Below, one piece after another: positions 50,453 to 58,375 of a stretch of DNA of 64,000 bases; position 1 is the stretch's first letter; every line of letters starts with the position of its first letter. Both the position numbers and the translations under genes were made by a program. The notes under the pieces are model-generated. The model was given only the letters and a program-made list of their open reading frames with translations. It searched no databases and was not told the origin of the DNA. Source of the DNA: an uncultured Bacillota bacterium (GTDB taxonomy: Bacteria; Bacillota_I; Bacilli_A; RFN20; CAG-288); contig CASGEC010000004.1 of assembly GCA_949300365.1 (NCBI GenBank), positions 62,001-126,000 of the forward strand, in the 5' to 3' direction.

Positions 50453-50917
50453 ATGAAGTATTGTCCAAAGTGCGGAAAGGAAGTTCATGACCAGGACCGT
50501 TTCTGCCGGAACTGCGGCTATGATTTCGATGCGGAGGGAAAAGAAGAAAGTCCCTATGTGGTCAAGGAGACGAAGACCACTGCCATTCCAGTCAGCGTCG
50601 AATACCGCAACATCGCCGTCTGTATCATCCTCATGATCGTGACCTGCGGCATTTATGGCCTCTATTGGCAATATCGGTTGACGGAGGACTGCAACGCCCT
50701 CTATCCCAATGACTATTCGACAAGCGGTGGCATGGCCGTCCTTCTTACTTTCATCACCTGTGGCATCTATGGCTTCTATTGGGCCTACCAGATGGGAAGG
50801 AAGGTTTCCAAGGACGATAGCTCGTCAAGCATTCTCTACGTCCTCCTTTATCTCTTCCTCGGCATTGTCTGCTATGCCCTTCTGCAGTCGGAGATCAACA
50901 AGCTGGCGAAGAAATGA
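50453..50917 (+). CDS. zinc-ribbon DUF4234-type membrane protein
   Basis: 154 residues from ATG 50453 with GGAGG 8 bases upstream. The N-terminus MKYCPKCGKEVHDQDRFCRN CGY is a two-Cys-pair zinc ribbon. Three or so membrane segments follow with the DUF4234 pattern VTCGIYGLYWQYRLTEDCN, repeated as ITCGIYGFYWAYQMGRKV. An extended -10 TGCTACAAT (50420-50428) is the likely promoter. Function unknown. It overlaps the next gene by 4 bases. Confidence 0.85.
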   Translation: MKYCPKCGKEVHDQDRFCRNCGYDFDAEGKEESPYVVKETKTTAIPVSVEYRNIAVCIILMIVTCGIYGLYWQYRLTEDCNALYPNDYSTSGGMAVLLTFITCGIYGFYWAYQMGRKVSKDDSSSSILYVLLYLFLGIVCYALLQSEINKLAKK

Positions 50918-51279
50918 TCGTCGTCCATCGGCATCGTCTTAGTTATCTCCTTGTCGCCTTCGGATTCCTTTACCTTCTCCTTCTGGACATGACGGGTATC
51001 GGGATTCCCTGCCTTTTCCATCTCGTGACGGGGTTGAAATGTCCGGGATGCGGCGTCACGACGATGCTTCTTTCCCTGTTCCGCCTGGATTTCCTTTCGG
51101 CCTACAGGGCCAATCCCTTCCTTCTTCTGACCCTGCCCTTCCTTGTCTTCGAGATCCTCTTTGCCGGTATCTACTTGCCCTACCGGAAGAAAAGAAGCAG
51201 GGCAAACGACATCGTCCTTCTTGTCTATATCCTTGCCTTTCTTGCTTTCGGCATCCTGAGAAACGTCCTGTCCTTCTAG
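50914..51279 (+). CDS. DUF2752-family membrane protein
   Basis: 121 residues, two or three membrane segments. The DUF2752 signature is the loop HLVTGLKCPGCGVTTMLLSL. Translation is coupled to the preceding gene by an ATGA overlap. Members of this family often sit beside zinc-ribbon membrane proteins; their role is not known. Confidence 0.85.
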   Translation: MIVVHRHRLSYLLVAFGFLYLLLLDMTGIGIPCLFHLVTGLKCPGCGVTTMLLSLFRLDFLSAYRANPFLLLTLPFLVFEILFAGIYLPYRKKRSRANDIVLLVYILAFLAFGILRNVLSF

Positions 51280-51354
51280 AATCGTCCTTTCCTGTCCATG
51301 GAAAGGCTTTCTTGCGTTAGAATATTCCATAGCGAACAAGAGAGGTATCGGAAA

Positions 51355-52221
51355 ATGAACAAGGTTATCGTCATGTGCGATTCGACAGCCGACTTAAGTC
51401 CGGAGCTCGTCAAGAAGAACGATATCGTCGTCGTCCCGCTCCATGTCTCCTTCAAGGACGATCCGACGGACTATCTCGATGGCGTCACTTTGACCGCGGA
51501 GGAAGTCTACAGGAAGGCGGAAGCCTCCGGGACGACGCCCAAGACCGGAGCCATCAATCTCTACGAGATGACGGAATACTTCCGTCCCTATATCGAAAAG
51601 GGCTTTGACATCATCTTCACCGGCATCGGATCGGGCCTTTCCTCCACCTACCAGAACGCCCTTCTTGCCAGCCGGGAATTCCCCGATGGCCGTATCGAGG
51701 TCGTCGACTCCTGGAATCTCTCGACCGGGACGGGCCTTCTTGTCCTGAAGATGTGCCAATTCCGGGATGAGGGCGATGATGTCCATACGATCGCCGAGAA
51801 GGTCCGGAAGCTCGTCCCGTTCGTCTCGGCGAAGTTCTGTATCGACCGTCTGGACTATCTCTACAAGGGCGGAAGGTGCTCCGGCTTCACGATGGCCCTG
51901 GCCCACATGCTCCATATCCACCCCGTCGCCAAGATGGTCAACAACAAGCTCGTCGTCTATCGGAAGATCCGTGGAAAGTACATCAAGGCGGTCGACGAGC
52001 AGATCCGGGAATTCATGGAAGACCTTCCAAGGATCGACAAGTCCGCGCTCTTCATCACCGATTCCGGCCATATGACCGGCGAGGACAAGTACATCTACGA
52101 CAAGGTCAAGGAATACATCCCCGAAGGGAACATCCACCATACGACGGCAGGCTGTGTTGTCTCTTCCCATTGCGGCCCCAAGACGATCGGCATCCTCTAC
52201 ATCCTCAAGGACGAGGAATAG
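51355..52221 (+). CDS. DegV-family fatty-acid-binding protein
   Basis: 288 residues from ATG 51355 with GAGAGG upstream. The family opening VIVMCDSTADLSPEL, the lipid-contact loops GTTPKTGAINLYEM and TGIGSGLSSTYQNAL, and the C-terminal HHTTAGCVVSSHCGPKTIGI are clear. DegV (FakB) proteins present bound fatty acids to the kinase FakA for phospholipid synthesis; no fakA is nearby. Single gene with a large terminator. Confidence 0.93.
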   Translation: MNKVIVMCDSTADLSPELVKKNDIVVVPLHVSFKDDPTDYLDGVTLTAEEVYRKAEASGTTPKTGAINLYEMTEYFRPYIEKGFDIIFTGIGSGLSSTYQNALLASREFPDGRIEVVDSWNLSTGTGLLVLKMCQFRDEGDDVHTIAEKVRKLVPFVSAKFCIDRLDYLYKGGRCSGFTMALAHMLHIHPVAKMVNNKLVVYRKIRGKYIKAVDEQIREFMEDLPRIDKSALFITDSGHMTGEDKYIYDKVKEYIPEGNIHHTTAGCVVSSHCGPKTIGILYILKDEE

Positions 52222-52240
52222 GGATTCGCTTTCCCTTCTC

Positions 52241-52300
52241 GGTCTGTCTTTTCCTCCTTTCCCTAAAGACAGGGAAGGGAGGAAGGACAGGCCTTTTCTT
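52241..52300 (+). terminator. long hairpin terminator after degV
   Basis: A very long stem (52241-52264 with 52271-52293, about 22 pairs including several G-T pairs and one bulge) with loop AAAGAC, then TTTTCTT. It is pyrimidine-rich on one arm and purine-rich on the other. Confidence 0.8.
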
Positions 52301-52399
52301 GTGGAAGGAGGATTTGAGACAGAAGTCGAGATATAATACATTTGTCCAATAAGTCACCACCATGGTAATATTGAGACCATTGTTCAAGGAGGATTTCCC

Positions 52400-52999
52400 A
52401 TGAGGGTCAATGCCAACATCAACAACATCCGTATCCAAAGAAGCCGAAGGGACCTGATCAATGCCCTGGAGTCGCTTCTTCCCCAGAAGAGCTTCGATGA
52501 CATCACCGTCAAGGACATCACCGATAGGGCCCTTGTCAGCAAGAACACGTTCTACAACAACTTCACCGACAAGGCCTCCCTTCTTGAGGCTCTCTTTGAG
52601 CGCTATGGGGAAAACCTCCATGCCCGCATCGAGAAGATGGAGAAGACCATTCCCGAAGGAACGGAAGACAGCGAAGTCTACCGCTTCTATTCCACGGCCA
52701 TCGTCGATTTCCTCTATGATTCCCTTCTTGAGCGGGGGAATGTCTTCCTCCATGACAAGTCGAAGACCCTCTTCTGGGCCTTCGAGAGCTTCTGCCGGAA
52801 GGCGACGGTGAAGATTGCCGATATCTATGCCAAGATCATCGACATCCACTCCGACTACGACCTTCTTGCCGCCTTCTTCGGCGGTGGCTTTGCCAATCTC
52901 ATCTACTACCTTCTCACTTCCGGCAAGACCTTCGACCGGAAGAAGGCCATCGATACCTTCTATGAGATCACCTTGCCCCTTGCCCTTCGACGGAAGTGA
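52400..52999 (+). CDS. TetR-family transcriptional regulator
   Basis: 199 residues from ATG 52400 with AAGGAGGA upstream. The N-terminal helix-turn-helix reads FDDITVKDITDRALVSKNTF followed by YNNFTDKASLLEALFERYG, the TetR pattern; the rest is the ligand-binding helical domain with a C-terminal hydrophobic FGGGFANLIYYLL. TATAAT at 52332-52337 is the likely -10. A short inverted repeat, CATGGT (52361-52366) and ACCATTG (52376-52382), lies in the leader and may be its operator. The effector is unknown; the next gene encodes a large lipoprotein, a candidate target. Confidence 0.9.
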   Translation: MRVNANINNIRIQRSRRDLINALESLLPQKSFDDITVKDITDRALVSKNTFYNNFTDKASLLEALFERYGENLHARIEKMEKTIPEGTEDSEVYRFYSTAIVDFLYDSLLERGNVFLHDKSKTLFWAFESFCRKATVKIADIYAKIIDIHSDYDLLAAFFGGGFANLIYYLLTSGKTFDRKKAIDTFYEITLPLALRRK

Positions 53000-53063
53000 G
53001 GAAAGGATGCTTTTGTTGGATTTCTTCAATGTTTACGGACAGAACTATTGACGGAGAAAACAT

Positions 53064-53092
53064 TTTACTTCCGCCATCCGCTTGCGTAAGAT
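53064..53092 (+). promoter_or_regulatory. promoter of the 786-residue lipoprotein gene
   Basis: TTTACT (53064-53069), 17-base spacer, TAAGAT (53087-53092), about 50 bases before ATG 53142. Confidence 0.5.
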
Positions 53093-53141
53093 TCTATGGC
53101 GTATTCCACAAGACACCGATTTTCATTCAAGGAGAAAGAAA

Positions 53142-55502
53142 ATGAAACAGAAAAAGATAGTCCCCCTTCTTGCCCTCCTTTCCGTCGTCCTCCTTCCCTC
53201 CTGCTCCAATAATGGAAGCAACACGACCCCGACTCCCACTCCGACAACACCGACCACGCCGACTCCCACTCCCGATCCGACGACTCCGACCACGCCAGCT
53301 CCGACTCCCGATCCGACGACGCCGGATGACACGACGCCGGATGACACGACGCCGGATGACACGACTCCCGATGATTCCACGTCGGTTCCGGAAGAGGTCA
53401 CCTATGAGAACTATACCCGCAAGGGAAGCCTGAGCCTGGACCTGAGCGCCGGCGGAATCATCGGTACCTTTGCCCCTTCTCTTGCCCAGGCCAGCTACAA
53501 CTCCGAGGTCCTCTACACCTTCGAGAAGGCGTGCGATGGCTCCATGACGGATGATGCCGAGCTTCTTATCCATCCCAACGTCGTCGTCGCTACTGGTGAG
53601 GATTCCCCCTACAGCGTCAGCAAGAACTTCAGCACGCTCTATACCGTCTTTGGTTTCCCATCTTCCCTCGGTAGCCTTTCTTCTCTGCTTTCGGGCATGG
53701 ACATGCCTTCCCTTCCGGATGATCTCAACCTTGCCGGCAATGCCTACAATGCCAATGCCACTGCAGAGACGCCGAACGATGAAGAGCTTGCCGTCCGTCT
53801 TGTTTCCGGCGACAAGGCCACCTTCACGGCCACCAGCGAGGACAAGCTCAGGGCCTTTGACGAAACCGATGTCTCCGATACCTTCGACACCATTGCCGGA
53901 CTGGATCTTACCGGAATGGTCTCTTCCCTTCTTCCCATGGTTTCCAGCATGGATATTGCAACCATCCTCAATCTCGTCGATGGGCTTGTCGATAACATGC
54001 TCCCTGAGGAGACGCTCCGCCCGATCCTTGTTGCCGTCGGCGATGCGATCGACATTCTCTCCGAGGGACTGGATGTTGACATTCAGCCGGACGAGAACTA
54101 TGCCGATGGGGCTTCTTCCGTCACCCTGTCCCTTAACGAGGCGGGACTTGAGCAATCGTCGGAGGCTCTTAACGGCCTCATGGCTGGTAACGACATGGCG
54201 AGTCTTATTTCCCTCGATCTGAGCAAGGCCAGCGTCACTCTCCAGTTCTTCAACGAGAGCGACAAGGAGCTTGTAAACCAGCTGGGCGGTCTGAGTCTTG
54301 ACTTGGGATTGGATGCCAAATTGCTCGGCGGTATCCTTACTGCTCCGATCAACCTCTCCTTGGATCTTTCCTTCGACAGGGAATCCACAGAGGCGGCGGA
54401 GGATTACTTCGATGGGATCCCTACCCTTGTCGATGGCTATCGGAAGACGGATGAAGCCTTCCATACTTACTATGACAAGGTCAAGCCCTATCTGACGGAT
54501 ACCTCTGCCATCGATCTGACTTCCGCCACGGCAGCGACAATCGCTGACCTCCAGAAGGAATACGAAGGCCTTTCCGAGGACGTGAAGTTCATGCTTGGAA
54601 ATACTGTCAGCAGCGATGCTATCGCCAAGCTCTACAAGGATGGACGCGAACTTCTTGGAAGCGAAGCCCAGGGCGAAGCAGAAGCCACGGGCCTTGTCAA
54701 GGAGTGGGACGCCCTCACGGACAAGCGCTTTGAAAGTCTATCCAAGGTTCAAACCTTCCTCGGCAATGTCCGGAACTACGCTTCCTGGCGTGAGGCTATT
54801 GCAGAGCTTGGCGACAAGGGAACGGCTATCCTTGCGGCTATCGACAGGACCGTCTCCGACACTCTGGAAAAGGCCAAGACGGATGTCGACAAGTATGTCA
54901 GCGATCTTGATAGCTACACGAAGAATCCCGATGACGAGACGGCTGTCACTGCCATTGTCGACGATCTCAAGAATTTTTCCACTTTCGAGGATATCGACGA
55001 TGATTCCTACTTCTATCTCATGACGGACAAGCAGCAGGAAGAAGCGACAAGTCTCTATAGCAAGGTCAAGGACTTCAAGAACGATACCTACAAGGTCTTT
55101 GCCGACAATGTCCTCTCCAAGCTGACGAAGGACGGCGTGACTATTGACTATGCGCTCCTTAAGGAGTGCGTCCTTGGCACGAACACGCTGTATGCGAAGT
55201 ATTCTTCTAGCCAGACAAGCATCAACTCTCTCCTTTCCGGAGCGCTTGCCGAGGAAGGAAATGCAGACCTTCTTAAAAAGGTGACGTCTCTCATCGATAA
55301 CGAGATCGAGAACGTCAAGAAGGAAGTCGTTTCCAAGTTCAAGACGACTCAAGACAAGGCTTCCTGGGATACTTACAAGAAGACAGTCAACAGCAAGCTC
55401 CAGGAAATCAACAAGCTTGCCAAGGCCTATCTTGGACAATCCACCATCACCGGTGAGGTCTCTACTCTTCTTAACGAGCTTTCCGCCTACTTCGCTGCCT
55501 AG
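53142..55502 (+). CDS. large helical lipoprotein with Thr/Pro repeat linker
   Basis: 786 residues from ATG 53142 (AAGGAG upstream). Lipobox VLLPSC (Cys21), then a linker of about 55 residues of TPTPDPTTP and TTPDD units. The next 340 residues look beta- and helix-mixed (GSLSLDLSAGGIIGTFAPSL), and the C-terminal third is long alpha-helices with charged heptads (NEIENV-type segments such as LLKKVTSLIDNEIENVKKEV). No known domain is recognised. The gene has its own promoter and a strong terminator. Surface location follows from the lipobox; function is unknown. Confidence 0.82.
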   Translation: MKQKKIVPLLALLSVVLLPSCSNNGSNTTPTPTPTTPTTPTPTPDPTTPTTPAPTPDPTTPDDTTPDDTTPDDTTPDDSTSVPEEVTYENYTRKGSLSLDLSAGGIIGTFAPSLAQASYNSEVLYTFEKACDGSMTDDAELLIHPNVVVATGEDSPYSVSKNFSTLYTVFGFPSSLGSLSSLLSGMDMPSLPDDLNLAGNAYNANATAETPNDEELAVRLVSGDKATFTATSEDKLRAFDETDVSDTFDTIAGLDLTGMVSSLLPMVSSMDIATILNLVDGLVDNMLPEETLRPILVAVGDAIDILSEGLDVDIQPDENYADGASSVTLSLNEAGLEQSSEALNGLMAGNDMASLISLDLSKASVTLQFFNESDKELVNQLGGLSLDLGLDAKLLGGILTAPINLSLDLSFDRESTEAAEDYFDGIPTLVDGYRKTDEAFHTYYDKVKPYLTDTSAIDLTSATAATIADLQKEYEGLSEDVKFMLGNTVSSDAIAKLYKDGRELLGSEAQGEAEATGLVKEWDALTDKRFESLSKVQTFLGNVRNYASWREAIAELGDKGTAILAAIDRTVSDTLEKAKTDVDKYVSDLDSYTKNPDDETAVTAIVDDLKNFSTFEDIDDDSYFYLMTDKQQEEATSLYSKVKDFKNDTYKVFADNVLSKLTKDGVTIDYALLKECVLGTNTLYAKYSSSQTSINSLLSGALAEEGNADLLKKVTSLIDNEIENVKKEVVSKFKTTQDKASWDTYKKTVNSKLQEINKLAKAYLGQSTITGEVSTLLNELSAYFAA
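53321..53380 (+). repeat. 15-base tandem repeat in the lipoprotein linker
   Basis: Three perfect copies of GCCGGATGACACGAC (53321-53335, 53336-53350, 53351-53365) and one degenerate copy, coding for repeated TPDDT. Unit length is a multiple of three, so copy-number changes keep the frame. Confidence 0.85.
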
Positions 55503-55522
55503 TCTATCCCTTTGATTCTCCT

Positions 55523-55556
55523 AGCCCGGGATTGTTGAAGTCCCGGGTTTTCTTTT
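55523..55556 (+). terminator. terminator of the large lipoprotein gene
   Basis: CCCGGGA (55525-55531) pairs perfectly with TCCCGGG (55541-55547), 9-base loop, then TTTTCTTTT. Confidence 0.92.
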
Positions 55557-55665
55557 GACTTCCCATCCTAGGCAAGTGGATCCCGATTCGCTATTGACTT
55601 CAGTCACTGCAGAGGAGTGTTCAGACAAGAAAATCTTCAGCAAAAGGTGTATTTGTCAAAAAAAG

Positions 55666-55711
55666 TCGAAATCCCGACGACTGTTTTTAGAGAATTTATC
55701 GAAATCCCGAC
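55666..55711. repeat. direct repeat of 13 bases
   Basis: TCGAAATCCCGAC occurs at 55666-55678 and 55699-55711, exactly 33 bases apart, in an AT-rich stretch without a convincing gene. Could be paired protein-binding sites or part of an old element end. Confidence 0.6.
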
Positions 55712-55762
55712 AAAACCTATCATCTTTCTCCAAGGTGCCATAATGGTCGCGGAGGTAAACGA

Positions 55763-56034
55763 ATGCCCGAGAAAGAAGAGTATCCAGAGCCGTTCGAAGA
55801 AGGGACGTCAAGCAAGCGCACGGAAGGTGTAAGGCCAGGAACGATGCGTTACGTCGTGGGATTGGAGGCTTCTCGTCGATGATCGACCTCGAGAAGGAGG
55901 AGCACATCTACGTCATTCCGAACCTGAGGAGGGGATGCATGGGATTGTTTTCCCGTCCCCTTGATTCTTTGCCTTCTGGGCCCGAAAGTCAAAACGGGGA
56001 ATCTTTAACGCTTACGTATCTTCTTGAGCTTTGA
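55763..56034 (+). pseudogene. two overlapping small frames, possible IS66-type remnant
   Basis: A 39-codon frame (ATG 55763, GGAGG upstream) and a 51-codon frame (ATG 55879, GGAGG upstream) overlap by ATGA. The second begins MIDLEKEEHIYVIPNLRRGC, which loosely resembles the start of IS66 TnpB proteins (IY..PG.TD.RKG..GL), with the centre degraded. The paired, overlapping arrangement also fits IS66 genes. Evidence is weak; they could be unrelated. From 56035 to the XRE promoter (about 100 bases) I see nothing. Confidence 0.28.
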
Positions 56035-56136
56035 GGCATTCAAGTTCTGTTTGGGATAGTGTTCCGTCAAAATATATTAGAAAGACAATATTTACATCTT
56101 AAAACAACTCATTAAATAGTTTATTAAATATAATTC

Positions 56137-56175
56137 CCTTGACAAATCGATTCTTTCTTTGCTACTTTGTCAAGG
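56137..56175 (+). promoter_or_regulatory. promoter with overlapping palindromic operator of the XRE gene
   Basis: TTGACA (56139-56144), 18-base spacer, TACTTT (56163-56168). The promoter is embraced by a perfect 10-bp inverted repeat: CCTTGACAAA (56137-56146) and TTTGTCAAGG (56166-56175). One arm covers the -35 box, the other the end of the -10 box and the start region, as expected of an autorepressor site. Confidence 0.78.
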
Positions 56176-56191
56176 AAGAGGACGGAGAGAA

Positions 56192-56458
56192 ATGGAGAAT
56201 CTACAGGAGTATCTCGACAAAAACCTTTCCAAGGTAGAATTCATGAAGGAGCAAAGCGAAACAGCACCTTCTTTTGGAAAAGTGATTTCGGAAACAAGGG
56301 AAGCCTTGGGAATGACGCAGAAGGAACTGTCCAATAGGACAGGCATTCCTCAAAGCAATATCAGCCTTATCGAAGGGGATAGGGCCAATCCCAGCGTCAA
56401 GATTCTGGAAAGGCTTGCCTTAGGCATGGGAAAGAAATTGATAATACGATTTGAATGA
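56192..56458 (+). CDS. XRE-family repressor, HigA-like
   Basis: 88 residues from ATG 56192 (GGAG upstream). The helix-turn-helix is TREALGMTQKELSNRTGIPQ followed by SNISLIEGDRANPSVKILER, ending MGKKLIIRF, the pattern of HigA antitoxins. No HigB-type toxin lies upstream; instead an AAA ATPase gene follows after 12 bases. It probably represses its own operon through the palindrome over the promoter. Confidence 0.9.
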   Translation: MENLQEYLDKNLSKVEFMKEQSETAPSFGKVISETREALGMTQKELSNRTGIPQSNISLIEGDRANPSVKILERLALGMGKKLIIRFE

Positions 56459-56470
56459 GAGGTAATTCCT

Positions 56471-57580
56471 ATGGAGAAAAGAATCACGAATCTATGCATT
56501 GGCGGCTTTCGGGGATTGAAGAACCTTTCCATAAGAGGGCTAAAAAGGGTCAATGTCCTTCTCGGCGACAACAATTCCGGAAAGACAAGCGTCTTGGAGG
56601 CCATCGAAATCCTTAAGAATCCTTCCTTGGCAAATGTCGTCCGTGTCTGCAATCAGAGAACGGAACAAAGAAAGTCGGGTTTTCTCTTCACGGACTTTAT
56701 TTATGCCTTTCCCGCGGATGAAAAAGAGAAGAGCATGGAGTTGTCCTGCCAATTCGATTCCGGCATGGATCTGAAATTCGGGATAAGAGGAAAGGTCGAA
56801 GAGGTAATTGGGGTGGATGCCTTGCCGGAAAAGAAAAGCCATGTCCAAAGCCTGTTGCTCCAAATGGCATTGTCTGGCAAAGACAAGCTTGTCCGGCAAT
56901 TCGTTGGTGACATGTCTCTTTCCTATGGCAAGACAGAGAAGAAGGAAAACATCCGCTTTTCGTTTGTCGATACCATTCTCCAGTCCTTCGCCATCCCCAA
57001 GGGAGATATCGCGAATGTGGTCTATCTTGCCCCGACAAGATATGCCTCTTTGACGAAAGACCTTCTCAATCCCATCTATGAAAACGAGAAATACAAGGAA
57101 ATCTGTATCCATGTCCTGAAGCTTTTCGATGAATCCATCGAAGACGTGTTTCTACTGAGAAACGAATTCAATCAGCCGATAGATTGCATTCGCTCAAGCA
57201 AGCTTGGCGTCCTTCCGATATCGAACTATGGGGACGGCCTCAAAAAGGTCATTGCCATTGCCGGTGCCATTGCTTTGGCCAACAACGGCATCCTTCTCAT
57301 CGATGAGTTCGAGACGGCAATCCATGTCCATAACTTCAAGGACATTTTCAATTTCCTGGACAAGGCAAGCCGTGCCTACAATGTCCAGCTATTCCTGACG
57401 ACGCATTCCATCGAAGCCATCGACGAGCTTCTTAAGGTCCAGCAGGCCGTCGAGGAAGACGACATCCGGTTCATAACCTTGAAGAAAGACAGGGAAAGCG
57501 GAATCAGCATGTCTCGTATCCTGGACAGCAAGGCTGTCCTTGAAAGCCGAGAGAGCTTTGGCTTTGAGGTAAGGCTATGA
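56471..57580 (+). CDS. OLD-like AAA ATPase, probable defence-system component
   Basis: 369 residues. The N-terminus FRGLKNLSIRGLKRVNVLLG leads into the Walker A GDNNSGKTSVLEAIEIL; an ABC-type signature NYGDGLKKVIAIAGAIAL and Walker B GILLIDEFETAIHVH follow, with a switch His in FLTTHSIEAID. This is the AAA_15/AAA_21 type ATPase found in OLD, PARIS and related anti-phage systems that pair with a TOPRIM nuclease. The stop overlaps the start of such a partner (ATGA), which is truncated. Controlled with the XRE gene 12 bases upstream. Confidence 0.87.
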   Translation: MEKRITNLCIGGFRGLKNLSIRGLKRVNVLLGDNNSGKTSVLEAIEILKNPSLANVVRVCNQRTEQRKSGFLFTDFIYAFPADEKEKSMELSCQFDSGMDLKFGIRGKVEEVIGVDALPEKKSHVQSLLLQMALSGKDKLVRQFVGDMSLSYGKTEKKENIRFSFVDTILQSFAIPKGDIANVVYLAPTRYASLTKDLLNPIYENEKYKEICIHVLKLFDESIEDVFLLRNEFNQPIDCIRSSKLGVLPISNYGDGLKKVIAIAGAIALANNGILLIDEFETAIHVHNFKDIFNFLDKASRAYNVQLFLTTHSIEAIDELLKVQQAVEEDDIRFITLKKDRESGISMSRILDSKAVLESRESFGFEVRL

Positions 57581-57654
57581 AACTCTCTCTTGTCCTTTGC
57601 GAAGGAAAGAGCGATGCCATTATCATTGGATATCTTTTGTGTACCGGATTATAG
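57577..57654 (+). pseudogene. truncated TOPRIM-type partner of the ATPase
   Basis: 25 codons, MKLSLVLCEGKSDAIIIGYL then LCTGL and stop. The pattern hydrophobic strand-CEGKSDA-helix is the first TOPRIM motif, with the conserved Glu and Asp. The start overlaps the ATPase stop by 4 bases. All downstream sequence fails to continue the fold, so most of the nuclease has been deleted. The ATPase is left without its effector. Confidence 0.7.
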
Positions 57655-58181
57655 GAAACAAATATTCTGTCCATTCCCCTTAGCCATGGCCAAGGGTCGT
57701 CCCTGCGTCTAGAATGAGAATTACAAGCCTATCTCTTCACATCACAGATGTCTCTGAGGAAGGGCTGTATCCTCCGACAGTAGTAGTCGTACTCGGACAT
57801 TTCCCCCCTCTCGGCGGCAATGACCTTCTTGAGTATGACCTGGACGTGGCTCAGGTTGATGAATAAAAATCTCTCCTTATTTGAATCGCAACTTCAAAAT
57901 TCATTGGATCTTAACACACTTATTTTTTGCCTTTCACAAAAGTTTAGATAGCCTTTCGTAAATCTTTATCTTTTTGTAGTACTTGAGTTATTATTAATAG
58001 TAGTACCTCAAATCTAATAGTTCATAGATAAAAAGATTCACAAACATAACAACATATATTTTTGTAGGGTTTTATTAATTTTGTAAATTTGTCATTGAAT
58101 CATTTGGAATTAGCCAAACCATCTTACTTATGGATTATCGCTTCTATTTAAGGAAATATGATTTACTGGAAAGGAGAAAAA
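57655..58181. other. gene-poor, AT-rich junction stretch
   Basis: About 525 bases between the TOPRIM stub and a disrupted gene. It contains the leftward gene fragment listed separately (57729-57884); the remainder, especially 57,880-58,140, is very AT-rich with no credible frame. Confidence 0.6.
57729..57884 (-). pseudogene. 3' fragment of an unidentified gene
   Basis: An open leftward frame ends at TAG (57729-57731), reading FLFINLSHVQVILKKVIAAE, then RGEMSEYDYYCRRIQPFLRD and ICDVKR. Codon use is like that of host genes, unlike the AT-rich flank, but there is no start or ribosome binding site. It looks like the tail of a longer gene. Not identified. Confidence 0.35.
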
Positions 58182-58345
58182 ATGGCAAAAATCAGTATTG
58201 ATATTGAACATATTAAAACAGGACTTCATGAAATTGGGTATGAAATAAGTGATTGCATTCAAAAAGGAAATAACGGCAAAAATTGGCAGTTGAAATTCAA
58301 TAACAGCGGGGCTGTTGTAACTATTTACCTAGATTTTCGCAGTCA
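58182..58345 (+). pseudogene. small gene disrupted by the IS element
   Basis: ATG 58182 has AAGGAG upstream. 54 codons are intact (MAKISIDIEHIKTGLHEIGY ... FNNSGAVVTIYLDFRSQ) before the left end of the IS1634-type element. It is AT-rich, unlike the IS. If the IS were removed the frame could run on a few codons past its right end. Family not recognised. Confidence 0.6.
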
Positions 58346-58375
58346 ATTATATCCCTGTCCGACAGAAACCTGGGT

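Noticed and set aside
53220..53400. CRISPR-like short repeats near 53.3 kb
   Set aside because: They are in-frame Thr/Pro codons of a lipoprotein linker, with no spacers of constant length.
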